Source of the DNA: Archaeoglobi archaeon
GTDB lineage: Archaea; Halobacteriota; Archaeoglobi; Archaeoglobales; Archaeoglobaceae
Direction of reading: 5' to 3'
DNA: 48,337 nucleotides
Assembly: GCA_029259335.1 (NCBI GenBank)
Contig: JAPDIY010000019.1
Span: 1-48,337, forward strand
The notes below the pieces were generated by a model. The model did not search any database. It was not told where the DNA came from and saw nothing but the letters and a program-made list of their open reading frames with translations. How positions within the stretch are numbered: the first letter of the stretch is position 1; every line of letters begins with the position of its first letter. Below, one piece after another: positions 41,135-48,337 of this stretch. The position numbers and the translations under genes are program-made.

Positions 41135-41993
41135 TCCCCCTGATCAGATAAAGGAGAGTTTCATTGACAGGGCAATTAATGCCCAGTTCCATCCCCTTCC
41201 TGACTATCGCACCATTTATAAAATCAATCTCAGTCCTTCTCTCTCTCTCGACATCCTGAAGCATTGATGATCTGTTTTCAGCAGTCATCTCCGCAACCTT
41301 TCTTACCTCGCTGACAGCATCAAAATCGTAGCCCATTCTTAGCATAACCTCTCTTCCTTCCAAAGCCACAGCCTCAGCTACTCTCCAGAGATTTTCGTTC
41401 TCCACCACCATTCCATTCCTGACTCTGCAAAGAGCTGTGATGGGGTTGATAGCGGCATTAATCACAGCCTTCACCCATATTCGGAAATGAATATCACTGA
41501 CAGCCTCTGCCCTCATCCCGGCTTTCCTCAGAACTTCTGCAACCTCAACAGCCTCATTGCTCATCCTACCATCGAGTTCTCCGACGTATGTGAAGCCCTC
41601 GCCAGCGTAAACAACATGCCCGTAATCAGCCAGATTCGCTGCATAGCTTGTCACACCACCCAGAACCTTATCGCAGCATTTCTGTAGAATTTCTTCGTTC
41701 CCAACCCCATTCTGCAGGCTGCAAACGATACCCGGATCAACCTCTGCCAGTTCCTTCGCAGCAGCTTCCGTGTCATAGGCCTTGACCGTTACGAAGGTTA
41801 TGTCTGCATTTTCTGGCTTGCGGGTGGCATAAACATCAAGTTCTGTCTGAATAAGTCCCGAAACTCTCAGACCACCTTTTAAAGCTGATAGCTGCTTACC
41901 TCTCGCAACAAAGACGACATCGAATCCCGAAAGCTGCATCAGTGCCCCCACGAGCGATCCGAGTGCTCCTGCACCCATTATCTGTATCTTCAT
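41112..41993 (-). CDS. panE: 2-Dehydropantoate 2-reductase
   Basis: PanE (ApbA) reduces ketopantoate to pantoate with NAD(P)H, feeding coenzyme A synthesis. The 293-residue protein starts with the Rossmann motif KIQIMGAGALGSLVGALM, then has VKAYDTEAAAKEL, LQNGVGNEEIL, the catalytic-lysine region RIWVKAVINAAINPITAL, and a C-terminal domain ending with NCPVNETLL. I place the start at the ATG at 41993; in-frame codons upstream give an unrelated extension that overlaps trpS. It is divergent from trpS. Confidence 0.9.
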   Translation of the reverse strand: MKIQIMGAGALGSLVGALMQLSGFDVVFVARGKQLSALKGGLRVSGLIQTELDVYATRKPENADITFVTVKAYDTEAAAKELAEVDPGIVCSLQNGVGNEEILQKCCDKVLGGVTSYAANLADYGHVVYAGEGFTYVGELDGRMSNEAVEVAEVLRKAGMRAEAVSDIHFRIWVKAVINAAINPITALCRVRNGMVVENENLWRVAEAVALEGREVMLRMGYDFDAVSEVRKVAEMTAENRSSMLQDVERERRTEIDFINGAIVRKGMELGINCPVNETLLYLIRGIESGSSH

Positions 41994-42042
41994 TGAACTG
42001 CAATCTGCACAAAGAATATTAACCTGCCGCCTACTGAATGCC

Positions 42043-43314
42043 ATGCAGGTTACTCCATGGGATGTCGAGGGTGTCATTGACTACGACAGACTCATCGAAG
42101 AGTTCGGCATGAGACCTTTCAGCGAGATGCTCGGTGAAATAGAAAACCCTCATATTTTGATGAGGAGAGGAGCGATTTTCGGTCACAGAGATTACTGGAG
42201 AATTGTTGAGGCGATGAAGGCAAAAGAGCCATGGGCTGTTATGTCGGGATTCATGCCCTCTGGTCTGCCCCATTTTGGTCATAAAATGACGATGGATGAG
42301 ATTGTGTGGCATCAAAAGGCTGGAGGAAAGGCTTTTGTTGCCATCGCCGACATGGAGGCTCATGCAGTGAGAGGTTTGAGCTGGGAGAAGACAAGAGAGC
42401 TTGCTCTGGAGTACATAAAGTCCATCATCGCTCTTGGCCTTGACACAAATGCCGTCATCTATTTCCAGTCGAAGAGTGATCACGTCAAGGATCTGGCCTT
42501 CGAACTTTCTGCAGAGGTCAATTTCAGCGAGCTGAGGGCGATATACGGGTTTGATGGTGAAACAAAGCTTGCAAAGATGTTTATAGCAGCAATACAGGCT
42601 GCAGATATACTACATCCTCAGCTTCCGGAATTTGAAGGTCCGAAGCCTGTTGTCGTGCCTGTTGGTGCTGATCAGGATCCTCATATGCGTCTCACGAGGG
42701 ATTTGGCTGCAAGGGCGAGCATCTTTTCCTTCGAGCCGATTAAAGGAGGCTTGAGGATAAGGAGCAGGAAAGGAAGAGATTATTTAGATGCTCTTAAGGA
42801 TCTGAACTTCGAGACCAGATTTTACGAGGAGCATGCTGACGTCTTCGGAAATATTGATGAGATTGAGAGGGAAGTCAGGAGCATTGAGGTGAAACTCGGA
42901 GGTTTCGCATTCATTCCACCTTCCTCGACCTACCACAGATTCACGACTGGTCTGACAGGGGGAAAGATGAGTTCGAGCAAGCCGGAGAGTTATATCTCTC
43001 TGCTCGATAAGCCCGAAGAAGCAGGAAAAAAGGTAATGAAAGCCTTTACAGGTGGAAGAGTCACTGCAGAGGAGCAGAGGAGACTCGGTGGAGAACCAGA
43101 GAAATGCGTTGTTTTCGAGCTTTACAGCTACCACCTGATTGAGAAAGATGATGAATTGAAGCAGATCGAGAGTGATTGCAAGGAGGGAAGACTGCTGTGT
43201 GGGAAGTGCAAGAAGATCGCTGCCGAGCTTGTCAGAAACTTCCTGAAAGAGCATCAGGAAAAAATGGAGGAAGCTGAAAGCAGGTTTGAGGATTACATCA
43301 TCATCGGGCTTTAA
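42043..43314 (+). CDS. trpS: Tryptophanyl-tRNA synthetase
   Basis: A class I synthetase of 423 residues, archaeal/eukaryotic type with an N-terminal extension. The HIGH-like motif is H77-F-G-H80 (PSGLPHFGH) and the KMSKS-like motif K308-M-S-S-S312. The active-site region (VPVGADQDPHMRLTRDLA) and the C-terminal GKCKKIAAELVRNFLKEHQEK helices are present. It converges with purM, with six bases between their ends. Confidence 0.94.
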   Translation: MQVTPWDVEGVIDYDRLIEEFGMRPFSEMLGEIENPHILMRRGAIFGHRDYWRIVEAMKAKEPWAVMSGFMPSGLPHFGHKMTMDEIVWHQKAGGKAFVAIADMEAHAVRGLSWEKTRELALEYIKSIIALGLDTNAVIYFQSKSDHVKDLAFELSAEVNFSELRAIYGFDGETKLAKMFIAAIQAADILHPQLPEFEGPKPVVVPVGADQDPHMRLTRDLAARASIFSFEPIKGGLRIRSRKGRDYLDALKDLNFETRFYEEHADVFGNIDEIEREVRSIEVKLGGFAFIPPSSTYHRFTTGLTGGKMSSSKPESYISLLDKPEEAGKKVMKAFTGGRVTAEEQRRLGGEPEKCVVFELYSYHLIEKDDELKQIESDCKEGRLLCGKCKKIAAELVRNFLKEHQEKMEEAESRFEDYIIIGL

Positions 43315-43320
43315 CACGGT

Positions 43321-44313
43321 TTATTTATCCAACCTCAAATCCCTGATGTAAACTCCCTTTTCCTTATCCACATAGCCCACAATGGTGCCATCGCATAGCT
43401 TCACAGCTTTTTCAACCTCGCTTTCGGGCAGTATTATCATGAATCCCATGCCCATGTTGAAAGTCCTGTACATCTCGTCCTCGTCCACCTCTCCGAGATC
43501 TTGAATCAGCCTGAAAATCTTCTGCGGCTTTAATGGTCTATCTATGACGTACCTAACATCATCTCTAAGCCTCTTCAACTTCAGCAATCCGCTGCCGGTA
43601 ATATGAGCCAGCCCGTGAATGTCGCAGCTCTTTATTATTTCAAGAACCTCCATGTATATTCTCGTAGGAGTTAAGAGCTCTTCTCCTATTGTTTTTCCAT
43701 CAAACTCGTCGTGGTAGCTCATTCCCGCCATTTCTACAACTTTTCGGGCGAGGGTTAAGCCATTGCTGTGTATCCCACTGCTCGGAATGGCAACGATCAC
43801 ATCTCCCGGCGCAATTTTCTCACCGGTAATTATCTTATCCTTCTCGACCACCCCTATAGCCGTGCCAGCCAAATCGAATCCTTTGATTATTTCAGGCAGT
43901 GTTGCAGTCTCCCCGCCGAGCAGGGTGATGTTAGCAATTCTGCACCCCTCCTCAAGCCCCTTTGCGATTTCAGCCATAATCCTTTCGTCCGGTTTCTCAA
44001 TGGCGATGTAGTCGACCATCGCAAGAGGCTCAGCACCTATGGCTATCAGATCGTTGACATTCATCGCAACGCAATCAATGCCGATCGTATCGAACTTGTT
44101 CATGGCCTCAGCAACCAGAATCTTGCTCCCCACACCATCTGTTGTAATTGCGATGCCGAAATCCCCGCAGTCTATAACTCCAGCGTAGTGGGAAGTCAGT
44201 ATGGGCTTTCCAAAACCCTTTCGAACGTATTTCACAACATTTGCAAGGGACTTTATGGCTTTCTCTTCCTCTTTAATGTCAACTCCTGCTTTAGCATAAT
44301 CGAGCTTTGGCAT
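43321..44313 (-). CDS. purM: Phosphoribosylformylglycinamidine cyclo-ligase
   Basis: PurM makes aminoimidazole ribotide, the common precursor of purines and of the ThiC substrate. The 330-residue protein shows the family pattern: [90 protein letters not shown], and [15 protein letters not shown]. Length is normal. It is divergent from nth with 44 bp between starts. Confidence 0.95.
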   Translation of the reverse strand: MPKLDYAKAGVDIKEEEKAIKSLANVVKYVRKGFGKPILTSHYAGVIDCGDFGIAITTDGVGSKILVAEAMNKFDTIGIDCVAMNVNDLIAIGAEPLAMVDYIAIEKPDERIMAEIAKGLEEGCRIANITLLGGETATLPEIIKGFDLAGTAIGVVEKDKIITGEKIAPGDVIVAIPSSGIHSNGLTLARKVVEMAGMSYHDEFDGKTIGEELLTPTRIYMEVLEIIKSCDIHGLAHITGSGLLKLKRLRDDVRYVIDRPLKPQKIFRLIQDLGEVDEDEMYRTFNMGMGFMIILPESEVEKAVKLCDGTIVGYVDKEKGVYIRDLRLDK

Positions 44314-44357
44314 GATACAACTCGGAAACTCTTTTTAAAATATTGCCTACTCTGAAT

Positions 44358-44993
44358 GTGGACTTGGAGAAAATGGTCGAACTGATGGAGAGAGAGGCGA
44401 AGAAAAGAAAAGCCCCGGTTTATACCCTGAAGGGTGAGATAAAAAGCCCTTTTCAGCACCTTGTTGCAGCCCTTCTAAGCTCAAGGACGAGGGATGAAGC
44501 AACGGCTTCAGCAGTTCAAAGGCTTTTTTCGAAAGTCAGGACACCGGAGGAGCTTGCGGAATTGAATGAGGAGGAGATTGCCGAACTGATTAAGGGCGTT
44601 GGATTCTACAGGGTTAAGGCGAGGAGGCTAAAGGAATTGGCAAGGAAGCTTGTTGAGGATTACAACTCCGAGGTTCCGCTGAAGTTTGAAGAACTCGTAA
44701 AACTACCCGGAATTGGCAGGAAGTCTGCTAACGTCGTTCTGGCTTACTCAGGCATCCCGGCCATACCTGTTGACACTCATGTCCATCGCATCTCCAATCG
44801 TCTCGGTCTTGTAAAAACTGAAAAACCTGAAGAGACAGAAGAGAGGCTGAAAGAGATTTTTCCCGTCAGCATGTGGGATAAGGTGAACAAAGCCTTTGTC
44901 GGTTTCGGTCAGACCGTCTGCAAGCCAGTTAAACCTCTCTGTGATGAATGTCCACTCAGAGATGAATGTCCGAAGGTAGAAGTGAAAGGCTGA
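44358..44993 (+). CDS. nth: Endonuclease III
   Basis: A 211-residue DNA glycosylase/AP lyase that removes oxidised pyrimidines. The helix-hairpin-helix is LPGIGRKSANVV, with the catalytic lysine K122 and aspartate D139 (VDTHVHR). The iron-sulfur cluster cysteines C188-x6-C195-x2-C198-x5-C204 are complete. I use the GTG at 44358; the in-frame TTG at 44343 is less likely. The EamA transporter begins four bases after its stop. Confidence 0.93.
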   Translation: MDLEKMVELMEREAKKRKAPVYTLKGEIKSPFQHLVAALLSSRTRDEATASAVQRLFSKVRTPEELAELNEEEIAELIKGVGFYRVKARRLKELARKLVEDYNSEVPLKFEELVKLPGIGRKSANVVLAYSGIPAIPVDTHVHRISNRLGLVKTEKPEETEERLKEIFPVSMWDKVNKAFVGFGQTVCKPVKPLCDECPLRDECPKVEVKG

Positions 44994-44997
44994 TAAG

Positions 44998-45807
44998 ATG
45001 GCTCTGATCGCTCTGCTGATACCCCTTCTTTTCAGCGTGCACCAGATATTTGTCAGATTTGGTAGCAGAGAAGCCGATACAATGAGCGGGATTTATGTCA
45101 GCCAAATCGCATCTACGCTGCTTTTCTTACCTTCACTCATCAGTCCGAGTCTAAATAGAGAGTTTTTGGCGTACATGCTTGCTGCAGGCATCTTGCACTT
45201 TTTCGCTGCTAGAATATGCTTCTATCATGCGATAAGCAGAATTGGAGCTAATCTCTCCGCTCCCCTTTCAGCAACGAGAGTTTTCTTCGCTGCTATACTC
45301 GGGATATTTTTGGGGGAAATTCTGACCCTAAAGGTTTCCTTGATGTCCATTCTGATCTTCATAGGAATAGTTCTCATCTCAAGACCGAGCGGAAAGGCAG
45401 ACTATGTTGGGATTGTCCTAGGAATACTGACCGGGTTCTTTACAGCCCTCTCATCCTTCCTCGTTAAATTTGGAAGTGGTGTGGAATACAACCCCCTCTT
45501 CGCAACATTCATCGGCTTTCTGATATCAACAGCCCTCATGACGCCCATTGCCGCTAAAAACTTCTCCATGAGGGGAGCAAAATGGTATTTTGCTGCAGGC
45601 ATCACGGTTGGGGCTGCACATTTTGTGAGGTATGTTGTGCTTAAGGACTTGCCCGTGACGGTGGTTGAGCCGATCACGAGCTCATACCCCCTCTTCACCG
45701 TTGTCCTCACCTTCATTCTTCTCAGGGAGAGAGAAATCTTTACGACCAGATCTCTGCTCGGAACCCTTCTGATACTGACCGGGATATACTCCTATTATTT
45801 GCAATAA
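44998..45807 (+). CDS. EamA family transporter
   Basis: A 269-residue membrane protein with about ten hydrophobic helices in two EamA (DUF6) repeats: repeat 1 ends SRIGANLSAPLSATRVFFAAILGIFLGE, and repeat 2 ends LKDLPVTVVEPITSSYPLFTVVLTFILLRERE. These drug/metabolite transporter-type proteins carry small metabolites; substrate unknown. It follows nth by four bases and is probably co-transcribed with it. Confidence 0.88.
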   Translation: MALIALLIPLLFSVHQIFVRFGSREADTMSGIYVSQIASTLLFLPSLISPSLNREFLAYMLAAGILHFFAARICFYHAISRIGANLSAPLSATRVFFAAILGIFLGEILTLKVSLMSILIFIGIVLISRPSGKADYVGIVLGILTGFFTALSSFLVKFGSGVEYNPLFATFIGFLISTALMTPIAAKNFSMRGAKWYFAAGITVGAAHFVRYVVLKDLPVTVVEPITSSYPLFTVVLTFILLREREIFTTRSLLGTLLILTGIYSYYLQ

Positions 45808-45839
45808 GTTTTATATTGCACAAACAACCTGCCAGATTG

Positions 45840-48053
45840 ATGGAGTCGAGAGAAATTCAGATTTCTCTTAGCAGAGATCTTTCATTTTTCGATATCACGA
45901 TGATTGGAATTGCCGGTATGATAGGGGCTGGGATTTTCGCCCTCACCGGCATTGCTGCTGGGATTGCTGGACCGGCGATTCTTCTTGCCTTTCTTCTGAA
46001 CGGCATCGTTGCAACGCTCACAGGTCTGGCCTATGCCGAGCTTGGCTCCGCAATGCCTCAGGCGGGAGGCAGTTACCTGTGGATAAAGGAGGCAATGGGC
46101 AACTATGCCGGATTTATGGCTGGATGGATAGACTGGGCAGCGCATACAATTGCCTGTGCCTTATACGCGGTCACATTCGGTGCCTTCTTTGCTGAGATGG
46201 TTGTTAAATTTATGGGCATCTCCCTCCCCCATGCTTTTCTCGCCAAGCTTTCGGCCCTTGCAATGGTCACCTTTTTGGCATATATAAACTATATCGGCGC
46301 AAAGGAGAGCGGGAAGCTCGGTGGATTCGTGACTATGCTCAAGGTGCTCATTCTTGTGATATTTGCTCTTTTCGGCGTCTACCACATGCTTTCCTATCCC
46401 GACTGGATGAAAGAATACACTCCCTTCATGCCCACCGGCATAGCTGGTGTGCTCGCAGCAATGGGCTTGACTTTCATAGCCTTTGAGGGCTTTGAGATAA
46501 TAGTTCAGAGCGGTGAGGAAGTTAAGAACCCTGACAGGAACATACCTAAGGCCATAGTTGTTTCCCTGTGGGTTGCGGTTGGGATATACATCCTTGTCGC
46601 TTTTTCCCTGCTTGGGGCCGTTAGGGCGGATGTTCCAAGCTGGATGTATTTGGGGAGGTTGGCTGAACTCAGTCTTGTCAGGGTAGCTGATCAGATTATG
46701 CCCTTTGGCGGGTGGTTGATTCTCGCAGGTGGTTTGATTTCCACGATAAGTGCCATGAACGCCACAATCTACTCGTCCTCAAGGGTCGTATTCGCTTTAA
46801 GCAGGTCGGGATATCTGAACAGAGCGCTGGCGAGAATAAATGAGAAGACAAGAACACCCCATTATGCTATCTTTTTCAGCTACGTCATAATTGCAGTCTC
46901 ATCTCTTGCCCCGATAGAGGCTGTAGCATCTGCAGCCAGTCTGATGTTCATCTTCCTGTTTCTGTCTGTTAACATAGCCCTTGTAATCCTCAGGTTGAGG
47001 AGGCCAGATATAAAGCGCAGCTTCAAGCTACCTCTCGTGCCCATATTGCCATTTATCGCCATAGCGTTTCAGATAGTGATCACATATTTCCTTGTCACCC
47101 ATATTGAACACGGATTGTCGGTATTTCTAATGACGATCGCTTGGATGTTTCTTGGATCCTTAGTTTACTATGCCTACTCTGAGAAGGAGATGGAAAAGAG
47201 GGTGGAAGAGGAGGTCGTGACTGTTTTCAAAGAGGCGCCGGTCGAAAAAAGGAAGTTCATAATTCTCGTGCCTGTGGCAAATCCTGTTATTGCCAAAAAG
47301 CTCGTGAGATTTGCTGAGATAATCGCAAGGAGGAGGGATGGCGAGGTTGTGATAATGAATACTGTCAAACTTCCGCTTCAAACTCCGATTTCAACACCTG
47401 CAAAGGACGTGAAGAGGGCGAAAGAGATCGTAGAGGGGCTTATGAATCTAAGCGTTCCTACTGGTGGTGTTGTAAAGGTGGGGCATGACGTAGCGGAGGC
47501 GATTCTGAGCACTGTGGATGGGTGGAAGGTGGATATGATTGTGATGGGGTGGAGGGGCAGAACTTTTAGGCGAGATGTTGTACTCGGCAGCACAATCGAT
47601 CCAGTGCTGATGAAAGCGAAGTGCGATGTTGTGGTTGTGAGATTTGAGCCGGGAGAGAAAATGCCCGATTTCGGAAGTATTCTCATTCCAACAGTTGGCG
47701 GACCTCATGCCAAGCTCGCGTATGAGATTGCAAGAGACATTGCAGCCGAGAGAAGTGCAGTAATCAAGCTGCTCTACGTCGGAACTTCAGAGGAGGAGAG
47801 GGAGAAGGCCGAGAGTGTGTTTGAGGAAGCTGTAAAGAAGTTTGGAGACTTGAAGGTTGAGACAGAGTTTGCGATCCACCCCAGACCCTCCGAGAGGATT
47901 GCAGATGAGGCAGAAAAATTCGATATTACCATTATAGGTGCTTCAGAGAAGACATTTCTCCACAACTTCCTTATGGGCTTGTTCCCCGAAAAGGTTGCGA
48001 GAAAGACTTCTAAGACTGTGGCGATGACGAGGAAGTGGATTAAATTTATTTGA
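45840..48053 (+). CDS. APC amino-acid permease with two C-terminal USP domains
   Basis: A 737-residue fusion. Residues 1 to about 445 are an APC-superfamily permease with about 12 helices (GIAGMIGAGIFALTGIAAG, AMPQAGGSYLWIKEAMGNYAGFMAGW, FEGFEIIVQSGEEVKNPDRNIPKAI). Residues about 472-605 and 611-737 are two universal-stress-protein domains (FIILVPVANP, MIVMGWRGRTFRRDVVLGST with the nucleotide-binding G-x2-G-x9-G-S/T pattern, then SILIPTVGGPHAK). The second domain lacks a full nucleotide signature (IIGASEKTFLHNFLMG). The USP part probably senses nucleotides to control transport, which is inference. The ATG at 45840 is preferred to the TTG at 45816. Confidence 0.92.
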   Translation: MESREIQISLSRDLSFFDITMIGIAGMIGAGIFALTGIAAGIAGPAILLAFLLNGIVATLTGLAYAELGSAMPQAGGSYLWIKEAMGNYAGFMAGWIDWAAHTIACALYAVTFGAFFAEMVVKFMGISLPHAFLAKLSALAMVTFLAYINYIGAKESGKLGGFVTMLKVLILVIFALFGVYHMLSYPDWMKEYTPFMPTGIAGVLAAMGLTFIAFEGFEIIVQSGEEVKNPDRNIPKAIVVSLWVAVGIYILVAFSLLGAVRADVPSWMYLGRLAELSLVRVADQIMPFGGWLILAGGLISTISAMNATIYSSSRVVFALSRSGYLNRALARINEKTRTPHYAIFFSYVIIAVSSLAPIEAVASAASLMFIFLFLSVNIALVILRLRRPDIKRSFKLPLVPILPFIAIAFQIVITYFLVTHIEHGLSVFLMTIAWMFLGSLVYYAYSEKEMEKRVEEEVVTVFKEAPVEKRKFIILVPVANPVIAKKLVRFAEIIARRRDGEVVIMNTVKLPLQTPISTPAKDVKRAKEIVEGLMNLSVPTGGVVKVGHDVAEAILSTVDGWKVDMIVMGWRGRTFRRDVVLGSTIDPVLMKAKCDVVVVRFEPGEKMPDFGSILIPTVGGPHAKLAYEIARDIAAERSAVIKLLYVGTSEEEREKAESVFEEAVKKFGDLKVETEFAIHPRPSERIADEAEKFDITIIGASEKTFLHNFLMGLFPEKVARKTSKTVAMTRKWIKFI

Positions 48054-48337
48054 TTTTTAGACGGATATTTTCTCTCGAACTTTTATTTGAACCGTGCTTG
48101 TGCTTAACGTAAACCCAGATAGTTGTGCTCCTACATCAACCTTTTCCCTGTTTGCATAACTGTTATTTTTGACATTTCGCATCATGCTCAGAACTTCTTA
48201 CTTCCTTTTATAGGGTGCTTACACAACCTTTAACCCAATCTCTTCCTTAACACACTAAATTCACAAACAACAAGCAATCCAACCTTTCCACGCAAAGAGA
48301 CATAATCAAACCTCTTTTCACAGGAAATAAACCGATT
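48054..48337. other. Gene-poor right edge, possible partial minus-strand ORF
   Basis: No complete gene is visible. The minus strand is open from the window edge to a TAA at 48230-48232, 35 codons including SCEKRFDYVSLRGKVGLLVV, which could be the end of a gene that starts outside the window. The stretch 48200-48300 is poor in C on the minus strand (mostly G, T, A), similar to CRISPR leaders or untranslated RNA, but no repeat unit is visible. A TATA-like CTATAAAAGG is on the minus strand near 48210-48220. Confidence 0.3.

Noticed and set aside
48054-48337. CRISPR array at the right edge
   Set aside because: No repeated unit of 25-37 bases with regular spacing occurs in the available sequence.

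Overview
This window looks like chromosomal DNA of a sulfate-reducing, hyperthermophilic archaeon of the Archaeoglobaceae. The signs are archaeal information genes (ribosomal protein S17e, archaeal-type S-adenosylmethionine synthetase, GPN-loop GTPase, archaeal CoaD), TATA boxes placed for leaderless or nearly leaderless mRNAs, and C1 and energy genes typical of Archaeoglobus: formyltransferase Ftr, an F420-type luciferase-like oxidoreductase, an HdrA-MvhD fusion, CooC, a porGDAB pyruvate:ferredoxin oxidoreductase operon and MqnD of the futalosine menaquinone route. The species assignment is inference from gene content and remembered gene order, not from a search.

Layout. 1-4.8 kb: a ribbon-helix-helix-like protein, a small four-cysteine protein, a winged-helix regulator behind two palindromic operators, a UPF0058 protein, an MrfA/YprA-like helicase and a metallo-beta-lactamase-fold hydrolase. 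4.8-9.8 kb: a mixed stretch with a gutted QueG-like iron-sulfur gene, DUF2299, an F420-type oxidoreductase, thiC, a twice-frameshifted histidine kinase and a sequon-rich orphan. 9.9-14.9 kb: M20 peptidase, metK, a LarA-like protein, a lipoprotein/membrane protein pair and a PPC-domain protein. 14.9-18.3 kb (minus strand): rps17e-dapA-dapB-mobB-pyruvate kinase C-terminal-like protein, headed by an amidohydrolase relic and a GC-rich island. 18.3-22.6 kb: DUF2202 lipoprotein, glutaredoxin, then a radical SAM/CooC/DUF166 cluster. 22.6-28.9 kb: TauE-type permease, macro-FAH-valS on the minus strand, SPOUT methylase-coaD on the plus strand. 29.1-34.9 kb: ftr-thiD, a GPN GTPase with a second four-cysteine protein, HIT protein and the HdrA-MvhD fusion. 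35-39.5 kb: mqnD, LysE-type exporter and porGDAB. 39.5-48.3 kb: PEBP lipoprotein, membrane-tethered winged helix, small permease, panE, trpS, purM, nth, an EamA transporter and an amino-acid permease with two USP domains. The last 280 bases hold no clear complete gene.

How the genes fit together. Ftr, HdrA-MvhD, PorGDAB, CooC and MqnD fit a metabolism that oxidises lactate or pyruvate through acetyl-CoA and the C1 pathway, with electrons passing to ferredoxin, F420, heterodisulfide-type enzymes and menaquinone. Thiamine genes sit beside C1-type genes twice (F420 oxidoreductase-thiC and ftr-thiD), and thiamine diphosphate is the PorB cofactor. I saw no insertion sequence, tRNA, rRNA or CRISPR array. 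The most unusual items are two paralogous four-cysteine mini-proteins about 31 kb apart, the paired operators before the winged-helix gene, the radical SAM/CooC/DUF166 cluster, several decayed or frameshifted genes (some of which may be assembly errors) and a GC-rich intergenic island that could encode a structured RNA.
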